Positions 25,898 to 35,705 are shown, counted from the first letter of the stretch. The stretch is DNA of 64,000 nt from Pacificibacter marinus (GCF_900109555.1 NZ_FNZV01000002.1:62001-126000), one strand, 5' to 3'. Made by a program: numbers and translations. The notes: generated from the sequence alone by a model not told the origin.

Positions 25898-26386
25898 TTA
25901 GTTTTTTAGTCCCGTCTCGTGCAACAATCCCAAACGTTTCGCCTCGTAATAATACCCGCGTGCATACCATTTCATCGCGTCGTTGATATCGCCATCAGAT
26001 ACTAGATACGCGCCTTTTAAATACTTCCCTGCATATTTCAGGTTTACATCAGCCTCGAGCAGTTCCTCTGCCGGTCCGGAGTGCCCCATTGTGCCTGCCG
26101 TTTGGGGCAAAATTTGCAGCAGGCCATAATATGGCCCGTTGCGCGCCCAAGGCCGATGAGTGCTTTCGCGGATGGCCTGTCGGTGGATCAGCTCGCGGGG
26201 GATTTCATAGTAATCCGCCCATTTGTTGATCTTTGCGCGCAGTGTGGGGGTCTCATTGGGAAACAACGGCGGGCTATAGGCGCCTCGACTGGTGGGACTG
26301 TCTTTGCGCGCGCAGCCCGCTAACGTGAGGGGGATCAAAGACAGTGACGATAGTATGAAGCCGCGGCGGGATAGGGATATGGTCAT
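25898..26386 (-). CDS. Lytic transglycosylase-domain lipoprotein
   Basis: 162 residues. The N-terminus has a twin-arginine-like SRRGF, a hydrophobic stretch and a lipobox LTLAGC giving a lipidated Cys. The mature domain has the family 1 SLT elements: IPRELIHRQAIRESTHRPWA with the catalytic Glu in IRES, YYGLLQILPQTAGTMG, and ADVNLKYAGKYLKGAYLVS. It should cleave peptidoglycan with anhydro-muropeptide formation at the outer membrane or periplasm. The domain is compact for the family. It is convergent with tig and has no obvious operon partner. Confidence 0.85.
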   Translation of the reverse strand: MTISLSRRGFILSSLSLIPLTLAGCARKDSPTSRGAYSPPLFPNETPTLRAKINKWADYYEIPRELIHRQAIRESTHRPWARNGPYYGLLQILPQTAGTMGHSGPAEELLEADVNLKYAGKYLKGAYLVSDGDINDAMKWYARGYYYEAKRLGLLHETGLKN

Positions 26387-26517
26387 GAGACACTCCAGAT
26401 GGTTGCCTCAAATGACCATGGTTGCGTTTAAAGGCAAATCCAAAAAATTAGATCGGCAAAATCTTGCATGCCAGTGTGCGGGTTTTTGCTGAGCTGTGCG
26501 TGGGGATTTCAGCCATA

Positions 26518-26548
26518 AAAAAAGCCCCGCAGACCGCGAGGCTTTTAA
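26518..26548 (-). terminator. Rho-independent terminator of the rpsF-rpsR-rplI operon
   Basis: On the minus strand AAAAGCCTCGC, loop GGTCT, GCGGGGCTTTT followed by further T residues, 23 bases beyond the rplI stop. Confidence 0.85.
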
Positions 26549-26570
26549 AATTATAACGATATAAAGAAGA

Positions 26571-27197
26571 TTAGTCTTCTTCAGTGGCTTCAGGTGCCTC
26601 AGCCGCAGGGGCTTCGTCATCATCACCAAAATCGTCTGCAGCTGCTGCGCCGATATCGTCGAAGAGTTCCGCGATTTCGAATTCAGCTTCTGCTTCAGCT
26701 TCTGCTGCGAGTTGCTGGATGGATTTACCATCGGCTTGCAACTGCGCTTCTTCAGTTGAGCGTGCAACGTTGAGAACGATAGTCGCTTCAACTTCAGCAT
26801 GCAAAACAACTGCAACTTCGTGAAGGCCAAGATCTTTGATCGGGGCTTTCAAAGCAACCTGTTTGCGATCCACTGTGAAGCCTTCAGCTTCAGCAGCTTC
26901 GGCAGCGTCACGTGGTGTGACAGAACCGTAGAGCGCACCAGAATCGGAAGCAGAGCGAATGATGACGAACTGTTGTCCGTCCAATTTCGCGGAAGCTGCT
27001 TCTGCTTCTTTTTTGGTTTCGAGGTTACGAGCTTCAAGTTGAACTTTTTGTGCTTCGAAAGACGCGATGTTTGCGTCGTTCGCACGAAGAGCTTTAGCTT
27101 GTGGCAACAAGAAGTTGCGCGCGTAGCCGTCTTTTACTGCAACAACATCGCCCATTTGGCCGAGTTTTGCGACGCGTTCAAGAAGGATAACTTTCAT
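26571..27197 (-). CDS. rplI: 50S ribosomal protein L9
   Basis: 208 residues against about 150 in E. coli. The N-terminal domain [20 protein letters not shown] and [13 protein letters not shown] is the L9 signature; the central helix and C-terminal rRNA-binding domain follow. The last 55 residues form an acidic, alanine-rich tail ([20 protein letters not shown] and [12 protein letters not shown]), an extension common in Rhodobacteraceae. Last gene of rpsF-rpsR-rplI. Confidence 0.97.
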   Translation of the reverse strand: MKVILLERVAKLGQMGDVVAVKDGYARNFLLPQAKALRANDANIASFEAQKVQLEARNLETKKEAEAASAKLDGQQFVIIRSASDSGALYGSVTPRDAAEAAEAEGFTVDRKQVALKAPIKDLGLHEVAVVLHAEVEATIVLNVARSTEEAQLQADGKSIQQLAAEAEAEAEFEIAELFDDIGAAAADDFGDDDEAPAAEAPEATEED

Positions 27198-27210
27198 TGT
27201 CTAAGCTCCC

Positions 27211-27438
27211 TTACTTAACAGCGTATGGCAGAAGCGCGAGGAAACGAGCGCGTTTGATGGCACGAGCCAATTCACGCTGTTTTTTCGCAGAGACTGCAGT
27301 GATACGGGATGGAACGATTTTGCCACGCTCAGAGATGTAGCGTTGCAAAAGACGTGTGTCTTTGTAATCGATCGCAGGTGCATTGTCGCCAGAGAATGGG
27401 CAAACTTTGCGGCGGCGGAAGAATGGTTTAGCGGCCAT
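27211..27438 (-). CDS. rpsR: 30S ribosomal protein S18
   Basis: 75 residues. [20 protein letters not shown] and [20 protein letters not shown]-type signature followed by [20 protein letters not shown] are diagnostic. It lies between rpsF and rplI, 26 and 13 bp away, the standard order. The Cys in the KVCPF motif is retained although a full zinc site is not. Confidence 0.97.
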   Translation of the reverse strand: MAAKPFFRRRKVCPFSGDNAPAIDYKDTRLLQRYISERGKIVPSRITAVSAKKQRELARAIKRARFLALLPYAVK

Positions 27439-27464
27439 GATGTGGTCCTTTCCTGAACTGACGA

Positions 27465-27818
27465 TTAACGACGTTCACGGCGCGGTTCGCGCTCGTCACG
27501 TTTTTGCATCTGAACGGATGGGCCGTCAGCGTGCTCGTCAACTTTGATGGTCAAGATACGCATCACGTCGTCATGCAAGCGCATAAGGCGTTCCATTTCA
27601 AGAATACCGGCAGATGGGGAATCTGTACGCAGGTAAGCGTAGTGACCCTTGCGGTTCTTGTTGATTTTGTAGGCCATCGTTTTGACGCCCCAGTACTCAG
27701 AGAAAACGACTTTGCCGCCGTTGTCTGCGAGAACAGTCGAGAAGTGCTCAACGAGACCCTCGGCTTGTGCGTTGGACAAGTCCTGACGCGAAATGAAGAC
27801 ATGCTCGTATAGTGGCAT
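27465..27818 (-). CDS. rpsF: 30S ribosomal protein S6
   Basis: 117 residues: [20 protein letters not shown] at the start, [20 protein letters not shown] in the middle, [20 protein letters not shown] near the C-terminus. First gene of the rpsF-rpsR-rplI operon, binding S18 in the small subunit platform. Ends in a basic ERR-rich tail. Confidence 0.97.
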   Translation of the reverse strand: MPLYEHVFISRQDLSNAQAEGLVEHFSTVLADNGGKVVFSEYWGVKTMAYKINKNRKGHYAYLRTDSPSAGILEMERLMRLHDDVMRILTIKVDEHADGPSVQMQKRDEREPRRERR

Positions 27819-28136
27819 GAAAGCTCCAGTGCTATTTTCGAGCGCATTTCATAGGTCGGTACACTACCCGTTTCCGCGAGCCCGACCACGAGAGACTGCG
27901 CTGGTTCATTTATCCATGCGGAAACGATGTGCCCTTATACGGATCAGAGCCAAGAGCGCAAGGGGTTCGGGCCCCGTTTGGGTGTTTAATTTCCCTGCTT
28001 AGCTTTGGTGTAATCCATATAAAGCGAGACTGGCAAAAAACGCACAATTCAGATGGCCTTGCCGTGTCGCGCGCAGATTGTTAGACCCATAAAAGGGGCC
28101 CTTGAGGCCACAAAAGAAATGAACAAAGGGGCGAAC
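27819..28136. promoter_or_regulatory. Divergent region between rpsF and fabD
   Basis: About 320 bases that must carry promoters for the ribosomal operon (left) and the fatty-acid cluster (right). S6-S18 autoregulatory leaders are known in bacteria, but I could not recognise the conserved stem in the rpsF leader here. No tRNA or coding remnant seen. Confidence 0.4.
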
Positions 28137-29069
28137 ATGACGCGCGCATTGGTTTTTCCGGGGCAGGGTGCCCAAACAATTGGTATGGGCAAAGCCCTTG
28201 CAGAGGCTTACCCCGCCGCAAAAGCCATTTTTGACGAGGTTGATGACGCGCTCGGTGAAAAGCTGTCTGCGCTGATTTGGGAAGGCGATGCTGATGTGTT
28301 GACCTTGACCCAAAATGCGCAACCTGCCTTGATGGCCACGTCTTTGGCTGCCATGCGCGCACTCGAATCCGAAGGGTTTGGTTTGGATCAGGCCAGCTAT
28401 GTGGCAGGGCATTCACTTGGTGAATATTCTGCTTTGGCTGCTGCGGGCGCTTTGAGTGTCGCAGACACCGCGCGGCTGTTGCGCACTCGTGGTTTGGCGA
28501 TGCAACAAGCCGTGCCTGTTGGCATTGGCGCGATGGCCGCTTTGCTGGGTTTGGATTTCGAAACAGTCAAAGAGGTTGCTGCCGAAGCCGCTGCAGATGG
28601 CGAAGTTGTTCAGGCTGCGAATGACAATGATCCGGGGCAGGTGGTTGTTTCTGGTCACAAAGCGGCTGTTGAACGCGCATGTGAAATTGCCAAAGCCAAG
28701 GGGGCGAAACGGGCTGTTTTGTTGCCTGTGTCTGCCCCATTCCACTGCGCTTTGATGGAACCCGCTGCGAAAGTTATGGCCGAAGCACTGGATGATGTCG
28801 AAATTGCGCAGCCATCTGTACCGCTTGTTGCTAACGTCAGTGCTGGTGCTGTGAGCGACCCTGCTACGATCCGATCTTTGTTGGTGGATCAGGTGACGGG
28901 ATCTGTGCGCTGGCGTGAAAGCGTCATGTATATGGCGCGAAATGGTGTGACAGAGATCTATGAAGTGGGCGCGGGCAAAGCGCTATCTGGCATGATCCGC
29001 CGTATCGAAAAATCAATTGCTTGCACGGCCATTGGCACGCCTGATGATATTGCAAAGCTCAAAGGCTAA
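28137..29069 (+). CDS. fabD: Malonyl-CoA:ACP transacylase
   Basis: 310 residues from the ATG at 28137 (MTRALVFPGQGAQTIGMGKA). The active-site serine is in VAGHSLGEYSALAAAGALS near residue 93, and the later PVSAPFHCALMEPA supplies the partner histidine. It loads malonate on ACP for chain elongation. First gene of fabD-fabG-acpP-fabF-mltG; the open frame upstream of 28137 has no family similarity. Confidence 0.96.
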   Translation: MTRALVFPGQGAQTIGMGKALAEAYPAAKAIFDEVDDALGEKLSALIWEGDADVLTLTQNAQPALMATSLAAMRALESEGFGLDQASYVAGHSLGEYSALAAAGALSVADTARLLRTRGLAMQQAVPVGIGAMAALLGLDFETVKEVAAEAAADGEVVQAANDNDPGQVVVSGHKAAVERACEIAKAKGAKRAVLLPVSAPFHCALMEPAAKVMAEALDDVEIAQPSVPLVANVSAGAVSDPATIRSLLVDQVTGSVRWRESVMYMARNGVTEIYEVGAGKALSGMIRRIEKSIACTAIGTPDDIAKLKG

Positions 29070-29121
29070 TCTCACATAAAGTGAATGAGGGCCTTGGCCC
29101 TGCTCTAAAAAGGAATGATAA

Positions 29122-29859
29122 ATGTTTGACCTTACAGGTAAAAATGCACTGGTAACCGGGGCGTCTGGTGGCATCGGCGGCGAGATTGCGAAAGCGCTTT
29201 ATGCAGCCGGCGCGACGGTCGGTCTGTCTGGCACTCGGGTTGAGCCGCTTGAAGCATTGGCTGCAGAGCTTGGCGAACGCGCTTTTGTGTTGCCGTGTAA
29301 TTTGAGCGACAAAGACAGCGTCGTGGCCTTGCCCAAAGCTGCGGCTGAGGCCATGGGATCGGTCGATATTTTGGTCAACAACGCAGGTATCACGCGCGAC
29401 AATCTGTTTATGCGGATGTCGGATGATGAATGGGACAGCGTTTTGAACGTCAATCTCACCTCAACGATGCGCCTGTGCAAGGGTGTGTTGCGTCCGATGA
29501 TGAAAGCGCGTTGGGGGCGTATCATCAATATTTCGTCGATTGTGGGCGCGACAGGCAATCCCGGTCAAGGCAACTATGCGGCGTCCAAAGCGGGTGTTGT
29601 GGGCATGTCCAAGTCATTGGCGTACGAAGTTGCATCGCGTGGCATCACTGTGAATTGCGTGGCGCCCGGTTTTATCGCGACTGCGATGACTGATAAATTG
29701 ACCGATGATCAAAAAGAGAAAATCAACACGCAAATCCCTGCTGCCCGTATGGGAACACCAGCTGAAATCGCGGCAGCGGTTCTATATCTGGCGTCTAATG
29801 AGGCAGGCTATACCACTGGGGCGACGCTTCACGTTAATGGCGGCATGGCGATGCTCTAA
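29122..29859 (+). CDS. fabG: 3-oxoacyl-ACP reductase
   Basis: 245-residue short-chain dehydrogenase. GASGGIGGEIAKAL binds NADPH, NNAGITRDNLFMRM is the FabG-specific block, and SSIVGATGNPGQGNYAASKA contains the Ser-Tyr-Lys catalytic triad. It ends GGMAML, close to the usual FabG end. It reduces beta-ketoacyl-ACP and is transcribed with fabD. Confidence 0.96.
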   Translation: MFDLTGKNALVTGASGGIGGEIAKALYAAGATVGLSGTRVEPLEALAAELGERAFVLPCNLSDKDSVVALPKAAAEAMGSVDILVNNAGITRDNLFMRMSDDEWDSVLNVNLTSTMRLCKGVLRPMMKARWGRIINISSIVGATGNPGQGNYAASKAGVVGMSKSLAYEVASRGITVNCVAPGFIATAMTDKLTDDQKEKINTQIPAARMGTPAEIAAAVLYLASNEAGYTTGATLHVNGGMAML

Positions 29860-29986
29860 AGTCTTGCGTTATGGCTTTGCCGTTGAAAACCTGTGCGTCG
29901 CGGCGGATATGGTGTTTGACATGGGGCAGAATTTGAGGCCTGATATATAGCAAGACGCGGGATTTGCACAAATACGGACAAATCAT

Positions 29987-30014
29987 TTGCCACTGGTAAA
30001 GTTTGTGCTATTAG
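29987..30014 (+). promoter_or_regulatory. Candidate sigma-70 promoter of acpP
   Basis: TTGCCA (29987-29992), a 16-base spacer and TATTAG (30009-30014) in the 291-bp gap between fabG and acpP. ACP is needed in large amounts, so a private promoter is expected; this pair is the best match by eye. A short GGCCC..GGGCC hairpin lies nearer the gene. Confidence 0.35.
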
Positions 30015-30150
30015 CACCCAAGAATTCGCAGTGAGGGCACAATGCCGTCGCTATAAAGTGCGGCGTCTTTCCTATGGAAGGCGCAGTGTTTTGAAAGGCC
30101 CGAGGGCCACTATAATTGGGCACCGGGCCCATAAACTATGAGGAAATAAC

Positions 30151-30384
30151 ATGAGCGACATCGCAGATCGTGTGAAAAAGATCGTTGTTGAGCATCTCGA
30201 CGTTGAAGAAGACAAAGTGACAGAGACAGCGTCTTTCATTGACGACCTCGGCGCTGACAGCCTTGACACAGTTGAGTTGGTTATGGCGTTTGAAGAAGAG
30301 TTCGGCATCGAAATCCCTGATGATGCAGCAGAAACCATTCAAACGTTTGGTGATGCAGTGAAATTTATCACTGAAGCTTCCTAA
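30151..30384 (+). CDS. acpP: Acyl carrier protein
   Basis: 77 residues. [20 protein letters not shown] contains the serine that carries phosphopantetheine, and [15 protein letters not shown] is the conserved third helix region. The strongly acidic composition is typical. It has a clear Shine-Dalgarno (GAGGAA) and a terminator immediately after it. Confidence 0.98.
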   Translation: MSDIADRVKKIVVEHLDVEEDKVTETASFIDDLGADSLDTVELVMAFEEEFGIEIPDDAAETIQTFGDAVKFITEAS

Positions 30385-30407
30385 GTTTTAAACTTAGACT
30401 GAATTAT

Positions 30408-30442
30408 AAAAAACGGCGTTCCTTTGGGATGCCGTTTTTTTT
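30408..30442. terminator. Bidirectional Rho-independent terminator between acpP and the PilZ gene
   Basis: AAAAAACGGCGTTCC, TTT loop, GGGATGCCGTTTTTTTT. The A-run on one side and T-run on the other let it serve acpP and the convergent PilZ-domain gene. Confidence 0.88.
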
Positions 30443-30466
30443 ATGCCATCGAATGCTCATGCTTGT

Positions 30467-31744
30467 TTAATTTTGGGTTTCTTCTTTGAGGGGATTCATG
30501 TCGTTAGGTGTTTCGCCGTCAGATATCTCGCTGTTAGGGATTTCATCTTCTGGTGTGGGGGCTTGTGCCTCTGTGTCACTGAATGCGCTTTTAAGAGTGA
30601 CGCCACGATATTCTCCAACAACTGGTTCTACGTCATCTGGGGGAATCTCTCGTGCTCTCATTTCGGTGGGAGAAGACAGATAGTCTGTAAGGGGCTGCGC
30701 AGGCAGGTTATAGGTTTCTTCTAGAAATGCCGCGAAGCCATCGGAGCTTTCTTTGGATCGGGTGGCGCTGTCCGAAAAATCATCCAAAAGATCTGTGATC
30801 TCTGCTTCGGACAGGGGCACGTCGAATTTGACACCGATAAAATGTGTATTGGCCCACATGACTCTCACTTTTCGCTTTGTTTTATTCATGGTCAACAAAA
30901 GCTTGGAATTTATTTGGGCATTAAGCGGCGTTTCCACTTTTGCGCCGAATGGGTTGATGTCACGCAAGTCCCCTAATGTTGGCATTGCGCCGTCAAATAT
31001 GACAACTGGAAGGTTGCACGGGTAACGCGAGGCGCGGCGGTGTGCGATGCCGAGACGCATCCAAAACCAGATCGCGGCAGATATGACAAAGGTAAAGATG
31101 CCCAAAAGTATCAGCATACTTGAAGAGGATTCCGATGCAGTGGACGTGGTTGTATTTTGGGCCAGACCCATCTGACTGCGATAACGATCCAAGGTACTGG
31201 ATTTGAGGATTAAATCTGACTGTGTGCTGGCGTGGGGCGTTGGTTTGATAAGTTTCGCGACTTGCGTGCTGATACGCTTGAGTAAAGAGGCGTGACTGTT
31301 CGTTTCGTTTAAAAAATCCTCAGCAATGGGGTCACAGTGAGTGTGCAATAAAAAATTTGCCATGGATTTGCTTTGTTGGATAAACAGCGGGTCTGTACCA
31401 AAGCGCATGGCCATTTCAGACCAATTGTCCTTTGATAAATTGTAAAGATGGCGACGGGCAGAAATAAACGCGTTCAGCGCATTTTTATTGGTCCCAAGCT
31501 GCGCGCTTTGAATTTGTTTGACCAATCGATCCCGTGGATAGCGTTCCATTTGTGCGCGAAAGGCACGTTCGGCACTGAGTTCTTCTGAGGTGCCAAGCAC
31601 ACTGATATAGGTGTTTGCCGCAGCATTTAGGCCAATAATCCAAGATTCTAGCCCACACGAAGGGGCCGCTTGTACAGCGTGATTGGCCCATAACGTCAGC
31701 GTCAGCACAAGGGCCATACACCAAGCCCGAGAGGCCAATTTCAT
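30467..31744 (-). CDS. Exported/membrane protein with C-terminal PilZ-like domain
   Basis: 425 residues from the ATG at 31744, which gives a signal peptide (MKLASRAWCMALVLTLTLWA then NHAVQA) ; the 75 codons upstream in the open frame look non-coding. A periplasmic helical region of about 185 residues is followed by one membrane segment near 210-230 (LILLGIFTFVISAAIWFWM). A PilZ-like domain begins RRASRYPCNLPVVIFD, keeping the RxxxR c-di-GMP motif; the second motif reads DINPFG where D/NxSxxG is usual. The acidic C-terminal 90 residues look disordered. It may couple c-di-GMP to an envelope process. It interrupts the acpP-fabF neighbourhood on the opposite strand. Confidence 0.7.
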   Translation of the reverse strand: MKLASRAWCMALVLTLTLWANHAVQAAPSCGLESWIIGLNAAANTYISVLGTSEELSAERAFRAQMERYPRDRLVKQIQSAQLGTNKNALNAFISARRHLYNLSKDNWSEMAMRFGTDPLFIQQSKSMANFLLHTHCDPIAEDFLNETNSHASLLKRISTQVAKLIKPTPHASTQSDLILKSSTLDRYRSQMGLAQNTTTSTASESSSSMLILLGIFTFVISAAIWFWMRLGIAHRRASRYPCNLPVVIFDGAMPTLGDLRDINPFGAKVETPLNAQINSKLLLTMNKTKRKVRVMWANTHFIGVKFDVPLSEAEITDLLDDFSDSATRSKESSDGFAAFLEETYNLPAQPLTDYLSSPTEMRAREIPPDDVEPVVGEYRGVTLKSAFSDTEAQAPTPEDEIPNSEISDGETPNDMNPLKEETQN

Positions 31745-32010
31745 GTGACTGATACATCTGACAACACCGCAGCGTAGTGCATTATATGCTTGTGGTGAGG
31801 GCATATATAGGTGCGACGGACCGCACCAATGTGCGAAAATGGGCAACGGGATCTCCTGCCTAAAAATGTGCTGGCACCGTTGTTTTAGCCGTTGAAGGTC
31901 AATATCTGGTTTACACGTCTCCGCCGAAACCAAATTTGTCGTGCAGCGGGGTCTTTCATCACTCGCCAAGGGCGTGTATTGAGAAAGAGATTATAAATGA
32001 GGGGGCCGAA

Positions 32011-33273
32011 ATGCGCCGAGTAGTTGTCACAGGACTTGGAATGGTATCACCACTTGCATGTGGTGTTGAAGAAACGTGGACGCGTTTGTTGGCGGGGGAA
32101 TCTGCCGCCGGAACAATCCAGCGATTTGATGCGAGCCATTTGGCCACGAATTACGCTTGCGAAGTCAAACGCGGCGACGGCACCAATGGCACGTTTAATC
32201 CGACCGATTGGATGGCGCCCAAGGATCAAAAGAAAGTCGATGACTTTATTTTGTATGGCGTTGCTGCCGCAGAACAGGCTTTGAGTGATGCCAATTGGAA
32301 ACCCGAAGATGAAGAGGATCGCCTGCGCACAGGTGTGATGCTTGGTTCTGGCATTGGGGGTCTTTCATCGATTGCTGACGCAGCCATTTTGTTGAAAGAA
32401 AAAGGTCCACGTCGTGTGTCACCTTTCTTTATCCCTGGGTCTTTGATCAATCTGATTTCAGGTCAAGTCTCTATTAAGTATGGATTTAAAGGGCCAAACC
32501 ACGCTGTTGTGACCGCCTGTTCCACAGGGGCACATGCCATTGGCGATGCTGCACGTTTGATCCAATGGGGCGATGCAGAAGTCATGGTTGCCGGTGGCGC
32601 AGAAGCGGCGATTTGCGAACTTGGCATGGCTGGCTTTAACGCCTGTAAAGCGCTGTCCACCAAACGCAGCGATGATCCCAAAGCCGCATCGCGTCCTTAT
32701 GATGAAGACCGAGATGGCTTTGTCATGGGCGAGGGCGCAGGTGTTGTTGTCTTGGAAGAATACGAACATGCCAAAGCCCGTGGCGCGAAAATTTATGCCG
32801 AAGTCGTGGGCTATGGCCTGTCTGGCGATGCGTACCACATCACGGCCCCTGCCTCTGACGGGGACGGTGGATTTCGCGCAATGAAAGCGGCCTTGGAGCG
32901 CGCTGGCATTGAGCCATCTGAAATTGATTACATCAACGCGCACGGCACATCTACGATGGCAGATACCATCGAACTTGCAGCTGTTGAGCGTTTGCTTGGC
33001 GATGCGGCTGCGACAGCAACGATGTCATCGACCAAGTCGTCAATTGGCCACCTTTTGGGGGCTGCTGGCGCGGTTGAGGCGATTTTCTCGATCCTAGCGA
33101 TCCGCGACCAAGTCGCACCACCCACGATCAATTTGGACAACCCAGCGGTTGAAACCAAACTTGATCTTGCACCAAACAAAAAAGTGGAACGCAAAATTGA
33201 TGTGGCCTTGTCCAATTCCTTTGGTTTTGGCGGCACAAACGCATCCTTGGTGCTTAAGAAAGTGACCGACTGA
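32011..33273 (+). CDS. fabF: 3-oxoacyl-ACP synthase II
   Basis: 420 residues from the ATG at 32011 (MRRVVVTGLGMVSPLACGVE). The catalytic Cys is in VTACSTGAHAIGDAAR, the two histidines in NAHGTSTMADTIE and KSSIGHLLGAAGAVE, all intact. It condenses malonyl-ACP with acyl-ACP in chain elongation. Its stop overlaps the mltG start by 1 bp. Confidence 0.96.
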   Translation: MRRVVVTGLGMVSPLACGVEETWTRLLAGESAAGTIQRFDASHLATNYACEVKRGDGTNGTFNPTDWMAPKDQKKVDDFILYGVAAAEQALSDANWKPEDEEDRLRTGVMLGSGIGGLSSIADAAILLKEKGPRRVSPFFIPGSLINLISGQVSIKYGFKGPNHAVVTACSTGAHAIGDAARLIQWGDAEVMVAGGAEAAICELGMAGFNACKALSTKRSDDPKAASRPYDEDRDGFVMGEGAGVVVLEEYEHAKARGAKIYAEVVGYGLSGDAYHITAPASDGDGGFRAMKAALERAGIEPSEIDYINAHGTSTMADTIELAAVERLLGDAAATATMSSTKSSIGHLLGAAGAVEAIFSILAIRDQVAPPTINLDNPAVETKLDLAPNKKVERKIDVALSNSFGFGGTNASLVLKKVTD

Positions 33274-34448
33274 TGTGGCGTGCTATCGCATCTAATGCTT
33301 TGACGTTGCTGATTGTTGCCCTTGTCATGGTGGCAGGTGCAATTGCATGGGGAAAGGCGCAATTTACAGCGCAGGGGCCTTTGGATTCTGCGATTTGTTT
33401 GCGTGTTGCCCCCGGATCGACCATGACCCGTGTGTCCAAGCAATTGGAAGGTTTGGACGCGGTTTCAAGCGGCATGATTTTCCGTTTGGGCGCGGACTAC
33501 ACCGAGAAAGTCAGCCAGTTGAAAGCTGGGGCATTCTTGGTGCCTGAAAACGCATCTATGGAAGAGATTATCGACATCGTTACCCGGGGCGGCGCGTCGA
33601 CATGTGGCACCGAAGTTGTGTACCGCATTGGGGTGACGCGCACGGATGTTTTGGTGCGTGAACTTGATCCTGTGACGCAATCTTACATGAAAGTTGCTGA
33701 GTATTTCCCCGATGTTACGGGAAATGACGCGACAGAAGTGCCTGAAAAATACACTCAAGTGCGTGGCGCAAATGACACGCGTTATCGCATTTCCGTGGCC
33801 GAGGGCACAACCGTTTGGCGTATCGTTGAAAGTCTTAAGGGCGTTGATTTCCTCACGGGCTCAATCGAAGAGTCCGAGATGCCACCCGAGGGCACATTGG
33901 CACCTGACAGCTATGAGGTCAGCGTGGCCTCTGATGTGGATGATTTGATTGCACGGATGACTGAGGCGCAAACCCAAAGGGTTGCGGATGTCTGGGCGCA
34001 GCGCGCGGATGATTTGCCAATTTCCACACCGCAAGAGGCTTTGGTCTTGGCATCTATCATCGAAAAAGAAACAGGTGTTCCAAATGAGCGTCGCCAAGTG
34101 GCCAGCGTGTTTGTCAATCGCTTGAACCAAGGGATGCGTTTGCAAACAGACCCCACGGTTGTTTACGGCGTGACCAACGGCAATGGTGTTTTGGGGCGTG
34201 GTTTGCGTCAATCCGAACTGCAATCTAAAAGCCCGTATAACACTTATGTTGTCGAAGGTTTGCCGCCTGGCCCGATTGCCAATCCGGGGCTTGCGTCTTT
34301 GCAGGCTGCAGTGGACCCAGACGAGACGCCCTATATCTTTTTTGTGGCGGATGGGACCGGCGGGCATGCTTTTGCTGTGAGTTTGGCAGATCACAACGCG
34401 AATGTTGCAAAATGGCGTGATATCGAAGCACAGCGCACCAGTCAGTAA
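33273..34448 (+). CDS. mltG: Endolytic murein transglycosylase MltG
   Basis: 391 residues with one N-terminal membrane helix (NALTLLIVALVMVAGAIAWG). The YceG domain carries ALVLASIIEKETGVPNERRQ with the catalytic Glu, VFVNRLNQGMRLQTDPTVVY and the PGPIANPGLASLQAAVDP substrate loop. It cuts nascent glycan strands at the inner membrane and so limits their length. Linkage to fabF is conserved in Proteobacteria. A strong terminator follows. Confidence 0.94.
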   Translation: MWRAIASNALTLLIVALVMVAGAIAWGKAQFTAQGPLDSAICLRVAPGSTMTRVSKQLEGLDAVSSGMIFRLGADYTEKVSQLKAGAFLVPENASMEEIIDIVTRGGASTCGTEVVYRIGVTRTDVLVRELDPVTQSYMKVAEYFPDVTGNDATEVPEKYTQVRGANDTRYRISVAEGTTVWRIVESLKGVDFLTGSIEESEMPPEGTLAPDSYEVSVASDVDDLIARMTEAQTQRVADVWAQRADDLPISTPQEALVLASIIEKETGVPNERRQVASVFVNRLNQGMRLQTDPTVVYGVTNGNGVLGRGLRQSELQSKSPYNTYVVEGLPPGPIANPGLASLQAAVDPDETPYIFFVADGTGGHAFAVSLADHNANVAKWRDIEAQRTSQ

Positions 34449-34467
34449 CGCAGGTATAAAATGATGA

Positions 34468-34496
34468 AAAGGGCGCGAGAGGATCGCGCCCTTTCG
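34468..34496 (+). terminator. Rho-independent terminator after mltG
   Basis: Stem AAAGGGCGCGA / TCGCGCCCTTT with loop GAGGA, 19 bases after the mltG stop. Confidence 0.8.
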
Positions 34497-34514
34497 CGTT
34501 GAAAAGGATCTGAC

Positions 34515-35705
34515 ATGCAAACCCTTGGTATTGCTTTGACTGTATTGGTTTTGATGGGGGTGTTGGCATGGCCGCGTTTGGCCAAAGCGCCCCTTTGGAA
34601 GGCCACGATCACCCCTTTGGCGTCGATCATCGGCAGCGGATTTTTGGTGCTTGGGCCCATTCTGGCGCAGGCCTATGGTGGTTGGACACCTGTGATGATG
34701 GCGGGTTTGTGCCTGTTTGCTTATGCGATTGGCGGGGCGATACGGTTTAACATTTTGGCCTTGGATCATGCGCCGCACACTGGGCGCACTCAGGTTTTGG
34801 AAAGCCTATCGTCTTGGGTGCTATCCTTTGCCTATATCATTTCGGTTGCTTATTATTTGAACCTGTTGGGGTCATTTGCTGTCAGTTTGACACCCTTTGA
34901 TACCGTGACTTGGGCACGGATCGTGACCACTGCTGTGTTCATGGTGATCTTGACTGTTGGCTGGACAAAAGGGTTTGCCGCGTTGGAGCGGATGGAACAG
35001 GTGTCTGTCGCGCTCAAGCTTGCCATTATCGGTGGGCTTTTGTTTGGGCTGGCGTGGTTTTTCGCTGGCAAAGTGCAAGAGAACGCATTGGTTTTATCCC
35101 CTGCGCGGTTGACCGGATGGGGCAGTGTGGGGCTATTGCTTGGCCTGTTGGTCACCGTGCAAGGCTTTGAAACGTCGCGGTATTTGGGGCATGACTACAG
35201 CGCTGCCACACGCGTGCGATCTATGCGGTTGGCGCAATGGCTGTCGACGGGGATCTACATGATCTACGTGGTGTTGATGGCGTATGTGTTTTTGCCTGAG
35301 CAAATTCAAACCTCGGAAACGGCAATTATTGACATGATGGCTTTGGTGGCGCCTGTGTTGCCCGCCTTGTTGGTTTTGGCAGCGCTTGCGGCGCAGTTTT
35401 CAGCCGCTGTTGCCGATACCTCTGGTGCGGGCGGTCTTATCGAAGAGCTGACCAAGGGGCGCATTTCGGTCAAAACAGGCTATGCGGTTTTGGTTGGACT
35501 TGGGCTGGCGCTCACGTGGTTTTCCGATATTTTTCAAATCATTGCTTGGGCATCCAAAGCCTTTGCCGCCTATTACAGTCTGCAAGCGTTGATTGCAGCC
35601 GGACTTGCCCTGCGCGATAAAAAGTCGCTTTGGCGCGTGGCGTTTTTCGGGCTGGTTGCCGTGCTGGCAGGTTGTGCTGTGATCTTTGGCAGCGTGGTAG
35701 AATAG
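34515..35705 (+). CDS. Polytopic membrane protein, APC-superfamily-like
   Basis: 396 residues with about 11 hydrophobic segments. The first helices carry ITPLASIIGSGFLVLGPILA, resembling the unwound helix 1 (GSG) of amino-acid/polyamine permeases, and GLLVTVQGFETSRYLGHDYS resembles their helix 6. No family was recognised with certainty, so the substrate is unknown. The start at 34515 has an AAAGGA site 8 bases upstream. It stands alone between mltG and a convergent channel gene (7 bp apart). Confidence 0.6.
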   Translation: MQTLGIALTVLVLMGVLAWPRLAKAPLWKATITPLASIIGSGFLVLGPILAQAYGGWTPVMMAGLCLFAYAIGGAIRFNILALDHAPHTGRTQVLESLSSWVLSFAYIISVAYYLNLLGSFAVSLTPFDTVTWARIVTTAVFMVILTVGWTKGFAALERMEQVSVALKLAIIGGLLFGLAWFFAGKVQENALVLSPARLTGWGSVGLLLGLLVTVQGFETSRYLGHDYSAATRVRSMRLAQWLSTGIYMIYVVLMAYVFLPEQIQTSETAIIDMMALVAPVLPALLVLAALAAQFSAAVADTSGAGGLIEELTKGRISVKTGYAVLVGLGLALTWFSDIFQIIAWASKAFAAYYSLQALIAAGLALRDKKSLWRVAFFGLVAVLAGCAVIFGSVVE

